Below are positions 25,123-33,321 of a stretch of DNA of 64,000 bases, one piece after another (the first letter of the stretch is position 1; each line of letters opens with the position of its first letter). The DNA is from a virus: IMG/VR virus record IMGVR_UViG_3300031787_007614, positions 186,001 to 250,000 of that record; one strand, written 5' to 3'. A model generated the notes under the pieces. The model was not told where the DNA came from and ran no database searches. It saw only the letters and a program-made list of their open reading frames with translations. A program made the position numbers and the translations under genes.

Positions 25123-26111
25123 GAGTTTACAAAATTTTCAATGTCTCTTATGATTTCATTTGCAAATCGTTGTTGCACCAACTGTTGGTTAAAAAATCTA
25201 TTGCGATTGTGTTGCAATTTTTGTTCAGTCAATGAGTCAATTGCAAATTGATGCGGCCAATACTCACGTACAGCGTCAACAACAACTTGTGTAACTTGAG
25301 TATGCCGTTGCTCGTCATTAGCAATGTTGTCATAGCTTTCGTCCCAGAGATTACCAAATGTTTCAAATCCTTCGCGATGCAAGTACTTTAATGTTTCATA
25401 AGATCCAAACACAATAAAAGGATGATAGTAGGCCATGGGTTTGAATATTTTTTCGCTCACTTCTGTTTTGTAGCAAGGCAAGCATGGGCTGTTGGTCCAG
25501 GCGTTGGTGCGCATGTAGCTTTCTACCACCACACTAAAGCAAGTGGAGTCGTACCAGTCTGGATTCATGTAGTACAACCAGTAAACTGGATTGTTGGGAT
25601 TGTTGTGATCGCAATCGCCTGGCAACAGGTGTCCACGTGCTACATAACTCCACAGAGCTTGATCAAGCACAGGAGACAGTGTTTTCAAAGTGAGGTCTTT
25701 GTGTTCTCGTTCTTTGTTCATTGGCATGAAAAAACTGTGTCGATAGCGTCTGTTAGGGCGGTACTCGTTGTATGCCACAGCAGTGTAGTACAAACTTTCT
25801 CTGTACCACAGCCAATTGCCATTTCTCAGTGTTAATCTTCCATCTTTGGCTATACTGGGCGTGTCTACATCACTGTCCCAAAGATGGTCCACAATCATTT
25901 TAAATCCGCTGTTGACAAACGGCTGCCACCATTGTGGAGTTTTTTCCAGCACACTAACATGATTGGTCAGCACCACACAATCTGCAGGTGAATAGAATAC
26001 ATCATCAGAGTAAGGCACCAGGTCAAAGTATGGATCAACCTGCGGGCGAACACACCCGTGAGTAAAGTTCACAAACTCATTGGGGTGATATATTAGTTTG
26101 ATTTTGCTCAT
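25119..26111 (-). CDS. Glycosyltransferase-like protein, phage paralogue family A
   Basis: A 330-residue protein. SEKIFKPMAYYHPFIVFG (~232-249) then LKYLHREGFETFGNLWDESYDN is the clearest copy of the family signature, resembling the donor-binding loop of alpha-1,3-fucosyltransferase-like GT-B enzymes (EK...P). A Cys-containing ACTNSPCLPCYKTEVSEK-like region precedes it. It overlaps the SGNH gene upstream by 35 bases. The N-terminal half differs from its paralogues, as expected if acceptors differ. Confidence 0.65.
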   Translation of the reverse strand: MSKIKLIYHPNEFVNFTHGCVRPQVDPYFDLVPYSDDVFYSPADCVVLTNHVSVLEKTPQWWQPFVNSGFKMIVDHLWDSDVDTPSIAKDGRLTLRNGNWLWYRESLYYTAVAYNEYRPNRRYRHSFFMPMNKEREHKDLTLKTLSPVLDQALWSYVARGHLLPGDCDHNNPNNPVYWLYYMNPDWYDSTCFSVVVESYMRTNAWTNSPCLPCYKTEVSEKIFKPMAYYHPFIVFGSYETLKYLHREGFETFGNLWDESYDNIANDEQRHTQVTQVVVDAVREYWPHQFAIDSLTEQKLQHNRNRFFNQQLVQQRFANEIIRDIENFVNS

Positions 26112-26865
26112 ATTGTAACAACATGGTACTGGCTATTTCACGATGTATCTTTGGACCACCGTGCATGTGATCTCTTGCATATCCTATGTCTTCTCTCGAT
26201 CTTGTCATTGTAGTGTCAGTGTCTACAGAACAAAATTTAGCACCTGCATTGGTAGACATTTGCTGCACAGCAAAAATGTTTTTTTCTTTGTTGATCAAGT
26301 GATTTTCTTCTTGCATGAACCATGTGTTGAGATACACATCTGCAGGGTTGAAATACTTGCTCTGGCTCTGTGGCATAAAAGTATCTGCTTTAAATATATC
26401 ACTGTCTTGGCATTTTTCTGCAAGAACTAATTCAATTCTAGCTTGCGGTGGTGCAAGCATGCAAACCACTTTGGCATTGAGTTTTGGTAGCCAATATCTA
26501 GCCAATCTAAAACAACTGTCAGCTGAATAGCCGCCCCAAGCCAAATTAAACACTTTTAAATTCAATGCTTGTCCTACTAGGCTGGGCCACAAGCATTCTA
26601 CTGGCAACCCAATGCCCATGGTATAACTGCAACCCAGTGCCACAACACACGGCAAGTCATCAAACTCATCGCATCTGAATCCTTCGCTGTTTAGATTGTA
26701 AGTGATAGCACCTGGCTTGTCCCAACCCATGTTTTGAAAATATTCTCGATGTGCAGAATTTTGCATCAAGTTGTCAAAATGTTCTTTGGTGTCAGTTGGC
26801 ATCCAATCCAAACATTGGTCTGCTATGTGAATGCCAGGATGATATGGTTTTTGATGTGTTATCAT
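26077..26865 (-). CDS. SGNH hydrolase-like protein with GCSYT nucleophile block
   Basis: A 262-residue protein. VVALGCSYTMGIGLP (~67-81) is a variant nucleophile block, and LAWGGYSADSCFRLA the glycine block. MLAPPQARIEL holds the block III position. DHMHGGPKIHREIASTM near the C-terminus supplies candidate Asp and His. The first ~60 residues (KPYHPGIHIADQCLDWM) are an extra segment absent from the other three copies. It overlaps the radical SAM gene upstream by four bases. Confidence 0.65.
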   Translation of the reverse strand: MITHQKPYHPGIHIADQCLDWMPTDTKEHFDNLMQNSAHREYFQNMGWDKPGAITYNLNSEGFRCDEFDDLPCVVALGCSYTMGIGLPVECLWPSLVGQALNLKVFNLAWGGYSADSCFRLARYWLPKLNAKVVCMLAPPQARIELVLAEKCQDSDIFKADTFMPQSQSKYFNPADVYLNTWFMQEENHLINKEKNIFAVQQMSTNAGAKFCSVDTDTTMTRSREDIGYARDHMHGGPKIHREIASTMLLQYEQNQTNISPQ

Positions 26866-27998
26866 AATGAATTAGCAATGGTAGGCCAAAGAGCAGCAAA
26901 ACTTGTTGATTTTTTAAGCTGTTGCTCAATGTTTTTATGAAATTCCAAAATGTCAAAGTTGTAATCAGGAGATATCAAATAACTGTTGTCTTGCAAAGTC
27001 ATGCGATATCGTTTGAGTGTGTCTACTGCACGACCCTTGTGATCTTGCCAGCGTTGTACAACTTTATCTATTTCTTGTATGGCCAGTTGTCTTAACGCCT
27101 CAGGGTATCGTCGAATGTCTAACTCCCAAGGATGAGACAGTTCACACCAAAACAAATCAAGATTGTGACGTTCACAATATTCATAGTATTCCACAAGGTC
27201 TAATGCACAATAAATTGAATAGGCCGGATGCGCTATGACTTTTTGTTGATCTTGTTTCATCACAGCAATGTTTTTTTCAAACTGTTGCCAATTGGCTCGA
27301 TCCCGCACATATTCAAATTTTTCAGCATTGGCATTGTCAAAGCTGATCATCCAGTCCACGCTAGGCCAAGTTTTAAGTGTTTGATAGATTGTGTTGGTAG
27401 TGATATCCATGCTGAGATTGGTAGTAACCATTACTCGTACTTTGTTTGGATTTATAAATTTTAGAAACCTGTCAAGCCCTTTTTGCAACAATGGTTCACC
27501 GCCGCCCAACACAAGACCTTGAATGTTTTGTCCTTGTGCTTGTGCCAATTCGATAAGGTCTTCATGTTCATTTTTAACATGATTGATTGGTATGCGTTTG
27601 ACACTTTGCCAAGCCGTGGAAGTTTCAGGATTGCAATACACACAGGTAAGATTGCACAGATTACTCCAGTTAACCACAAGATGTTCTAATTTAAAAAATT
27701 CAATGTCTTGATCAATAGCTGACAATGTGTCTGGATCTGCATGTCGCACTGTTCTACCACTGGAGCCTGTGGTTTCTTCAAGTTGCTTGCACCAAGTGCA
27801 TGCTGCATGCCACTCGCCTTGTGCCATGGCATTTTTAAGTTCTCTAGCAGGTGCATTCAACAACACCTGTTGTATGGGTATTTCTTTGATGTTGCCCAGT
27901 TCATAACCTGAGTGCATGCAGGGGAACACACGACCAGTTTGATCAATATTCAAACTGGTCCAAGGTGCTGAACAAAATGTAGGACTTTGTGTAATCAT
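26862..27998 (-). CDS. Radical SAM protein with N-terminal SPASM/twitch-like domain
   Basis: From the ATG at 27998 (ATGA overlap) the protein has 378 residues. The N-terminus FCSAPWTSLNIDQTG with C9, C27, C67 and C70 looks like the auxiliary-cluster (SPASM/twitch) domain that normally follows the core. The radical SAM CxxxCxxC is C115, C119 and C122, and GLVLGGGEPLLQ is the GGE motif. The order is therefore auxiliary domain first. The substrate may be a peptide, an amino acid or a sugar. It is followed by an SGNH gene and preceded by an oxygenase-like gene. Confidence 0.85.
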   Translation of the reverse strand: MITQSPTFCSAPWTSLNIDQTGRVFPCMHSGYELGNIKEIPIQQVLLNAPARELKNAMAQGEWHAACTWCKQLEETTGSSGRTVRHADPDTLSAIDQDIEFFKLEHLVVNWSNLCNLTCVYCNPETSTAWQSVKRIPINHVKNEHEDLIELAQAQGQNIQGLVLGGGEPLLQKGLDRFLKFINPNKVRVMVTTNLSMDITTNTIYQTLKTWPSVDWMISFDNANAEKFEYVRDRANWQQFEKNIAVMKQDQQKVIAHPAYSIYCALDLVEYYEYCERHNLDLFWCELSHPWELDIRRYPEALRQLAIQEIDKVVQRWQDHKGRAVDTLKRYRMTLQDNSYLISPDYNFDILEFHKNIEQQLKKSTSFAALWPTIANSL

Positions 27999-28555
27999 AA
28001 TTTTTCTGAAAGCCAACTGTAACTGCACAGTCTAAAAGAGTCAGCAGGAACTGGCGTTAGCATGGCATGCCATTGTAAATGTCTCACACCTTGACTATCT
28101 GGTGTGTTGATCATTATATAACCACTGTTGGGTTGCATGGTAAATTGATATCGCAATGAGTCAGGATTTTTGTAGTGGTAAAACGAAGTGCCCAACTGTG
28201 CGTCAGCACCAATCCAAGTCAGTTGCATGGATCCCGGCATTTCGCCATCAGTGTGCATGGCACAAGTGAATCCTGGTTCGTCTACCCACCACGCTGTGCC
28301 TTGATATCCTTGCAGTTTGCGCCCAAGGCCATGTTCAATTTGATCAATGTGCTGTTCAAGATATTGGTGCCATTCTGGCATCCAAGGCAAAGAGTCATTG
28401 TTAATTTTTCTTCGTGGCCATAGTTCTTGCCCTTCTTGTTTTTGCCAGGGCAGAGACAACCAGTCGGTAGTCATGACTTTTTGCACAATGTTTTCAGGAA
28501 AAACATTTTCAATCAAGAACAAGTCATAATACTCATCAACAGCAGTTATTTGCAT
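27995..28555 (-). CDS. 2OG-Fe(II) oxygenase-like protein
   Basis: The start chosen is the ATG at 28555 (186 residues); an ATG at 28576 is possible. H101 and D103 (MHTDGEMP) form an HxD metal pair after WVDEPGF. H159 or H163 (VRHLQWHAM) is the likely distal histidine and R175 (FRLCSYSW) may bind 2-oxoglutarate. This is the facial triad of the double-stranded beta-helix dioxygenases, which hydroxylate proteins, sugars or small molecules. It lies between two radical SAM genes with overlapping ends, so all three probably act in one pathway. Confidence 0.72.
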   Translation of the reverse strand: MQITAVDEYYDLFLIENVFPENIVQKVMTTDWLSLPWQKQEGQELWPRRKINNDSLPWMPEWHQYLEQHIDQIEHGLGRKLQGYQGTAWWVDEPGFTCAMHTDGEMPGSMQLTWIGADAQLGTSFYHYKNPDSLRYQFTMQPNSGYIMINTPDSQGVRHLQWHAMLTPVPADSFRLCSYSWLSEKL

Positions 28556-29694
28556 AGGAATGCCAGTTCTGGCCATAGGCGTTGAAATTCACCAGCTTTG
28601 TCTGGATGATACTTGGTCTCGTTGTCATGAATGTGTTTGAAGAACGCTGTGTCAATCTTGCTGATTTTGTTCTCACTCAATCTGGCTTGATAGGTAGCTA
28701 ATGCATTGTCAAAGAACTGGCGTTCAGCAGGGGTAGCAATACCCATCGCATAGAAACGTTCAATCTCTGTAATGGCTTCCCGAGCAACACCAGCACCGTG
28801 CAAGAACGGATCAAGGTATTCGGGCTGAAACAAGTTTTGCCACAGCACTGTGGTGCCTGTATCCTCAGCAAACTGTCTTAATTCACAGATGCGAGTGGCA
28901 TTGTAAATGTTGTACACCGCATGTATGCCGCCCCACTGACCTTGTGTGGTCATGAGATGTTTGATCTTACTCAAGTTTTCTTTGATCAATGACCATGTAG
29001 CACCGTGTCGCACATACTCCACTCGTTCACCGGTGTTGTCAAAACTCATTGACCAGCCAACTCGATTGCGTGTTGACAACTTTTGAAATATCTTGTTTGA
29101 ATCCAAGTCCACGTTTAGGTTTGTGATCAGTGTGACTATGGCATCCTTGGGTATGACATCTAGCAGTCGATTGTTTTCTGGCAGCAACAAGGGTTCACCA
29201 CCCACAAGTGCTACTTCGTGTATGTGTTCATAGTGCTGTTCAATAAAGTCGCATACTGAATCATAGTAGGGTCTTGCACCACTCTTAAATGGAATGCCTT
29301 TGAGGCTGGCCCATTTTGAACTGCAAGATTCGCCACAGTAGTTGCAACTCAAATTGCAAGTGGTATTCCAGCGCACATCCACAATAACAGGATAGTGATA
29401 CTGGTCCCCAGCTGTGGCATAGTCAAAGTTGGGATTTACATTGTTGTGCCATTGGCGTTCGGAATCTGCACCAAAACGTTCAGCTCGCACACAGTTAGAA
29501 CAATACTCATGCGGCTTGCCTTGTGACAAGCTGGTGCGTATCTCTGTCATGAGATTGGAGTTAAGGATCTGTTCAATTGTTTGGGTATTGAGGTTGCCCA
29601 GCATGTTGGGGTTGCCAGCACAACAAGTTTTTACATCGCCTCGGGGATTGATATGTAGACCGCGCCAGGGGGCCGCGCAATAAAATTCTTTCAT
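28546..29694 (-). CDS. Radical SAM protein with N-terminal SPASM/twitch-like domain
   Basis: A 382-residue paralogue of 26862-27998. The N-terminal YCAAPWRGLHINPRGD with C6, C24, C25, C65 and C68 is the auxiliary domain, including an LGNL turn typical of SPASM. The core CxxxCxxC is C113, C117 and C120, and VALVGGEPLLLP the GGE motif. WSMSFDNTGERVEYVRHG is nearly shared with the other copy (WMISFDNANAEKFEYVRD), which indicates related substrates. It is the first gene of the island, behind a late-type box. Confidence 0.86.
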   Translation of the reverse strand: MKEFYCAAPWRGLHINPRGDVKTCCAGNPNMLGNLNTQTIEQILNSNLMTEIRTSLSQGKPHEYCSNCVRAERFGADSERQWHNNVNPNFDYATAGDQYHYPVIVDVRWNTTCNLSCNYCGESCSSKWASLKGIPFKSGARPYYDSVCDFIEQHYEHIHEVALVGGEPLLLPENNRLLDVIPKDAIVTLITNLNVDLDSNKIFQKLSTRNRVGWSMSFDNTGERVEYVRHGATWSLIKENLSKIKHLMTTQGQWGGIHAVYNIYNATRICELRQFAEDTGTTVLWQNLFQPEYLDPFLHGAGVAREAITEIERFYAMGIATPAERQFFDNALATYQARLSENKISKIDTAFFKHIHDNETKYHPDKAGEFQRLWPELAFLCK

Positions 29695-29706
29695 CCCGTA
29701 TTTACG
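29695..29706 (-). promoter_or_regulatory. Late promoter CGTAAATA inside a palindrome
   Basis: The TAAATA box (29699-29704) is part of CCCGTA-AA-TACGGG and ends four bases before the ATG at 29694. The palindrome could be an operator or a short mRNA hairpin. No Shine-Dalgarno sequence is present. Confidence 0.5.
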
Positions 29707-29712
29707 GGCGTT

Positions 29713-30150
29713 TTAGTTGCACCAAGATGTTTTGGCTTCGCCGTAGTATTCACGGGCAAATCCGTTGGAAATGAGCATTTGACGTAGACTTTGCCCGTTT
29801 AGCAAAACATCACCTAGCACACGACCGCCATATTTGTCCCAGTCCATGAGTACAATTTGTCGCTTTTGTGAATTGGCAATTGCTTGCTTGGTAAATGCTG
29901 TGGCTGCTTCGCCACGTTGGGCTTCGCTTGGACACTGTGCTCTGTGTCCTTTTTCAGGAGTGTCTACCCCAAACACACGAATGCTGAGTTCTTGTTTGAG
30001 TGGTGCTGGTAGCCATGTGGCTGCAATGCCCACTGTGTCTCCGTCAATCACACGAGTGATCACCGCATCGTAAACAACGCCGGGTTTTTGTTTGGGTTGT
30101 GCAAATGCCAAGCATGGCACAATCAGTAAGAGTGTTAAGAGTTTTTTCAT
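29713..30150 (-). CDS. Exported thermonuclease (SNase family)
   Basis: A 145-residue protein with a clear Sec signal (MKKLLTLLLIVPCLAFA, cleavage after AFA at 17). The mature part is a staphylococcal-nuclease OB-fold: VIDGDTV, then IRVFGVDTPEKG and DKYGGRVLGDV, with the expected Asp, Arg, Glu and Arg active-site residues. Two cysteines (CPSEAQ and the final WCN) could form a disulfide in the periplasm. It degrades DNA or RNA with Ca2+. It is the last gene of the late virion operon, which is unusual for an exported nuclease. Confidence 0.9.
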   Translation of the reverse strand: MKKLLTLLLIVPCLAFAQPKQKPGVVYDAVITRVIDGDTVGIAATWLPAPLKQELSIRVFGVDTPEKGHRAQCPSEAQRGEAATAFTKQAIANSQKRQIVLMDWDKYGGRVLGDVLLNGQSLRQMLISNGFAREYYGEAKTSWCN

Positions 30151-30151
30151 A

Positions 30152-31738
30152 TTAGGTTATTTCCTGCCATTCTACGCTGGCATATACGTCTTGGTTGGTG
30201 CCTGTGGTAGCCATGGTAATTAGATACTCGTATGGAGTGCCAGTGAATGGTTCGCGTTCCAATTGATATTCAAACGAAAATGGCTCTTGTGTGGGCGCAC
30301 CAGTGGTTTGATTGGTTGAGTTAACAAATGATTGCTCAGCAATGTCGCCTGACACCAAGGCCGTGGGCGCAAGATTGTATTGAACTGAACTATCTGCGGC
30401 TGAATCTACCCAAGTTCCACCTGACGTGATAGCTCTTTTATACACACGGAATGCAAACACACTGGCAGCTATTGGAATTAAACTGTAGTTTATGGGTATG
30501 ACCACAGCGTTGAGATTGGTGCTCTTGAGACGGATAGCAATCACAGGTTTAAAACTTTGATCATTAGGCAACCGCACTGGAGTGCCCAATACATGACTAG
30601 CTGCACGCGGATTGCCTGAGCCTGACAGTTGGAAGCCACCTTCTGAAATTACACTGCTACAAATCTGTGTCATCTGACTAACACTGGCCACTGTTGCTGT
30701 GTTGGTTATTTCATAGCGAATGGGCAAACTGGCTGTGGTCATGTAGACTTTGGTGTTGCCCGGCTGATTGGCGTGATTGAAGGTGTGGCAAATAATGTAA
30801 GCACCGTCAATCACAAAACCCACACGCACTGATCCTACACCCAGCCACTCTACATCAGCATAATAAATTTGTGTACGTTGTGGGTACAATGTGATACCTG
30901 ATGGGTTTGTTGCACCACCGACTCCGGTGAGTTGGTCACCGTTCCAGGCATCTTGACGCACACGCTCTTCTACACCGTATGATCCTGAACGGATCACCAT
31001 GTAGTTGTATGTGCCGTCGTTTTCAAAGAACACACCGTCGTTGGCATCAAACAAGCCCACACGCTGGCGTAGATTTGTTTTGGGAGTGTTCATACAGAAT
31101 GTGTTCAGTGTGAGTTGACTTTTGCCAGGCTGATAAGGGAATGGTTTCAGTGTTTCTCGCAACACTGAATCGCCCGACGCTGTGCCCACGTTGAGTTGGT
31201 ACGAACTTTGATTTTGCACATATACCACGTTGCCTGTGCCTGTGACGTTGCTTGCAAACTGTCCATGATCGTAATAACGTGACTGTGTGTCAAATAGAGT
31301 AAAAGGATTGCTTACACGCAGTCGTCCAAACGCATCAGATACTGCACCCGAGAATCCTGATATGATCACATTGGCGTCGTTGTTGAGCGTGGCATTGATA
31401 TTTCCAGATACTACCCAAGGGCTGGTGCCTTGTGTGACGTTGACGTTGCCGACAATGCCTACGTTGCCAGTAATGGGGTTGATAGTAACATTGCCAGTGA
31501 TGCCTGCTATGTTGCCAGTGATGCCTGTGATGTTGCCTACCACAGTAACTGGCAGTGTGTTGCCTGTGAGATCAACGTTGCCTAAACTACCAATGGCTAC
31601 ATTGCCTACAGATACGTTGCCTATAATAGCAGCATTGGTTCGAATAAAAACATTGCCAGTCGCGTCGTCAAGCTCCAGGGCTTGATTGATATTCCGTAGA
31701 TACCACGGTGCTACTTGAGTTGGGTCTGGGATTGCCAT
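30152..31738 (-). CDS. Virion structural/tail-fibre-like protein
   Basis: A 528-residue protein. Residues ~28-110 are a run of short GNV/GNI repeats (VTVVGNITGITGNIAGI and similar), recalling the repeats of the long fibres at 56-64 kb. After ~140 a globular, beta-rich region continues to the end, including AFGRLRVSNPFTLFDTQSRY. No enzyme motif is visible. AGGA precedes the ATG. It ends one base before the thermonuclease start region. I infer a fibre, whisker or decoration protein. Confidence 0.7.
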   Translation of the reverse strand: MAIPDPTQVAPWYLRNINQALELDDATGNVFIRTNAAIIGNVSVGNVAIGSLGNVDLTGNTLPVTVVGNITGITGNIAGITGNVTINPITGNVGIVGNVNVTQGTSPWVVSGNINATLNNDANVIISGFSGAVSDAFGRLRVSNPFTLFDTQSRYYDHGQFASNVTGTGNVVYVQNQSSYQLNVGTASGDSVLRETLKPFPYQPGKSQLTLNTFCMNTPKTNLRQRVGLFDANDGVFFENDGTYNYMVIRSGSYGVEERVRQDAWNGDQLTGVGGATNPSGITLYPQRTQIYYADVEWLGVGSVRVGFVIDGAYIICHTFNHANQPGNTKVYMTTASLPIRYEITNTATVASVSQMTQICSSVISEGGFQLSGSGNPRAASHVLGTPVRLPNDQSFKPVIAIRLKSTNLNAVVIPINYSLIPIAASVFAFRVYKRAITSGGTWVDSAADSSVQYNLAPTALVSGDIAEQSFVNSTNQTTGAPTQEPFSFEYQLEREPFTGTPYEYLITMATTGTNQDVYASVEWQEIT

Positions 31739-31780
31739 TAAAATCCTATCAGTGGGTTAAATTGTATCATTGATTATTCT

Positions 31781-32059
31781 TTAAGTGTAATATACAATTT
31801 CACCAGTGGTGGGATTGTAAGCCAATTGAAAAAATCCTGCAGGAAGTCCTGAACTACCGCCGTTACTAATACCGGCAGCAATCTGTGTTAGTGCGCCAGA
31901 GCTGTTGCCAATATACACTTGATCAGTACTTTGATCAACTACCAGTTCACCAGGTCTAGCATTGCCATTGTAATTTGCCAATGTTACTTGTGCGTTGTCT
32001 TTCATTACAGCACGGCTTATGCCTGTGATGTTGTCGTATGGTGGGGGTGGGTTTGCCAT
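31781..32059 (-). CDS. Small virion protein, fibre-like
   Basis: A 92-residue protein with a Pro-rich start (MANPPPPYDNITGI) and ARPGELVVDQSTDQVYIGNSS, a pattern frequent in trimeric phage fibre repeats. The C-terminus FFQLAYNPTTGEIVYYT is beta-rich. It may be a tip or adaptor of the following fibre-like protein. No catalytic motif is seen. Confidence 0.65.
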   Translation of the reverse strand: MANPPPPYDNITGISRAVMKDNAQVTLANYNGNARPGELVVDQSTDQVYIGNSSGALTQIAAGISNGGSSGLPAGFFQLAYNPTTGEIVYYT

Positions 32060-32077
32060 TATAATTCCAATTTGAAT

Positions 32078-32085
32078 TATTTAGC
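32078..32085 (-). promoter_or_regulatory. Late promoter-like GCTAAATA
   Basis: Lies 18 bases before the ATG at 32059 and just after the stop codon of the preceding gene. Confidence 0.45.
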
Positions 32086-32096
32086 AAAAAAAAAGT

Positions 32097-32486
32097 TTAG
32101 CGAGGGTAGCCAGCAAATGCCTTTACAGGACTGGTTGTGCTTACAAAGCTGGGTTCTGTGCTGTCAGGTGTTGACACTAGTTTTTTGCCACCAGGTGTGT
32201 TGGTCATTGCCAACGCTTGATCAATAATTTCAGCAACGTTAGGACCCATGCCTTCGACCACACCATGTTCACCAAATGCTGTTTCATCATGCCAATTGGG
32301 AATGTGATTGGTAATTCCATCTTTGCCAGCATCACTTCTGGCTCGTGCCAATGCCACACCAAATCTATAGTTGCGATAGGGGTCGGCTGCACTCAGTCCT
32401 GGAATCACATAAGTGTAACGCATGGGGTCAGATTGCTCTGGTGGCAAAATAGCTGCTTGTTCAGTAATGAATTCTCGTGCTCTCAT
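32097..32486 (-). CDS. Internal head protein candidate with capsid-targeting N-terminus (copy 2)
   Basis: A 129-residue protein starting MRAREFITE. This matches the form of the capsid-targeting sequence of T4 internal proteins (EFIAE), cut by the gp21 protease after the glutamate. The end, SPVKAFAGYPR, is shared with the next gene, while the middle is unrelated. EHGVVEG (~73-79) and NVAEI (~83-87) resemble further protease-type sites. Its ATG overlaps the stop of copy 1. I predict it is packaged in the head and ejected with DNA. Alternatively it is a scaffold component. Confidence 0.65.
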   Translation of the reverse strand: MRAREFITEQAAILPPEQSDPMRYTYVIPGLSAADPYRNYRFGVALARARSDAGKDGITNHIPNWHDETAFGEHGVVEGMGPNVAEIIDQALAMTNTPGGKKLVSTPDSTEPSFVSTTSPVKAFAGYPR

Positions 32487-32854
32487 CTTGGATAGCCCTG
32501 GAATGCTTTGACTGGACTGGTGGCATTCACTGCTGGATGTTCTTGCGAAGCCAAATCGCCATGATTTAGGTCTTGGTGATGACTGCCCACTGCTTGATAG
32601 GCCTTTTTCAACATGGCCTGTTCTTCAGGAGTGTATGGTGCTGCCACATTGTTGCGACCGCTCCATGATTCGCCGTCAAGATCAGGTACAAACGTGCCAT
32701 CAGTAGATGCCACTGCCATCATGATTCTGTTGAGTTCATACACGCGGTCAGCAAACTGCTTGTCTCGAAACTTGTTCAAGCCTACTGTGGCATTTTGATT
32801 GCGTTTGCTAATCGTGCCAACTTTGTCTTCTGCAATGAACTCTTGTGCTCGCAC
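32483..32854 (-). CDS. Internal head protein candidate with capsid-targeting N-terminus (copy 1)
   Basis: A 123-residue protein starting MRAQEFIAE, identical over EFIAE to the recalled T4 internal-protein targeting peptide. It ends SPVKAFQGYPR like its tandem neighbour. The middle (KVGTISKRNQNATVGL, then FADRVYELNRIMMAVAS) is basic at first and then helical. The four-base overlap with copy 2 and the conserved ends with divergent cores suggest a fast-changing cargo. Cleavage after residue 9 by the prohead protease is predicted. The function after ejection is unknown. Confidence 0.68.
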   Translation of the reverse strand: MRAQEFIAEDKVGTISKRNQNATVGLNKFRDKQFADRVYELNRIMMAVASTDGTFVPDLDGESWSGRNNVAAPYTPEEQAMLKKAYQAVGSHHQDLNHGDLASQEHPAVNATSPVKAFQGYPR

Positions 32855-32856
32855 AA

Positions 32857-33147
32857 TCAGCTGCCTCCGCCAATCACTCCAGATGTGGCTGAACTGGCTG
32901 TGCCAAGTTCTGTTGCGGTAAACGGGGCAGTAGATATCACTGTTACTTTGTTGCCAGCACCAGAATAAGTTTGATACACAGTGTTGGCTGGGATATTAAC
33001 TGGTACAGAATACAAATTGCCAACTGCGTTGGCTGTTCCTAACGCAACAGCATACACCTGCAACCAAGCATTGGCTGTACTGGTGCTGATTTCAAGTTTG
33101 TCAGTGTAAACAGTAGTATTGCTTAAGGTAGTATATACATTGGCCAT
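32857..33147 (-). CDS. Small virion-associated protein
   Basis: A 96-residue, Thr/Ser/Ala-rich beta protein (NTTVYTDKLEISTSTANAWL, VTVISTAPFTATELG), with no charged core and a GVIGGGS tail. It resembles short receptor-end or fibre-adaptor proteins such as the one at 60183-60518. Its ATG overlaps the stop of the 56-residue gene (TAATG). Confidence 0.6.
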   Translation of the reverse strand: MANVYTTLSNTTVYTDKLEISTSTANAWLQVYAVALGTANAVGNLYSVPVNIPANTVYQTYSGAGNKVTVISTAPFTATELGTASSATSGVIGGGS

Positions 33148-33317
33148 TATTTGCTATCCTGATTGGGTTGAATCACCACAGGGCGAAACAACTCACGTGT
33201 TTGATGCAACACTCCAGGAATTTCTACTGGCTGTTGTCGGTACCCACTGGTAGCAGGACTGTGAGGGTTCTGCTGTGTGGGCGTGTTCAAGTTTTCGTTA
33301 TAAGGCTTGTATACCAT
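33147..33317 (-). CDS. 56-residue Pro/Gln-rich protein
   Basis: A short frame begins MVYKPYNENLNTPTQQNPHS and ends with VVIQPNQDSK. AAGGGG lies nine bases before the ATG, the gene starts five bases after the preceding stop and its own stop overlaps the next ATG, so it fits exactly in the operon. It is rich in Pro, Gln and Asn and probably extended. It could be a minor virion or assembly peptide. I do not recognise it. Confidence 0.65.
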   Translation of the reverse strand: MVYKPYNENLNTPTQQNPHSPATSGYRQQPVEIPGVLHQTRELFRPVVIQPNQDSK

Positions 33318-33321
33318 GTTA

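Noticed and set aside
30152-31738. Peptidase or chaperone domain at the end of the fibre-like protein
   Set aside because: The C-terminus shows no YADLAE or GRVP-type segments as in the 56767 fibre, so no processing is claimed.
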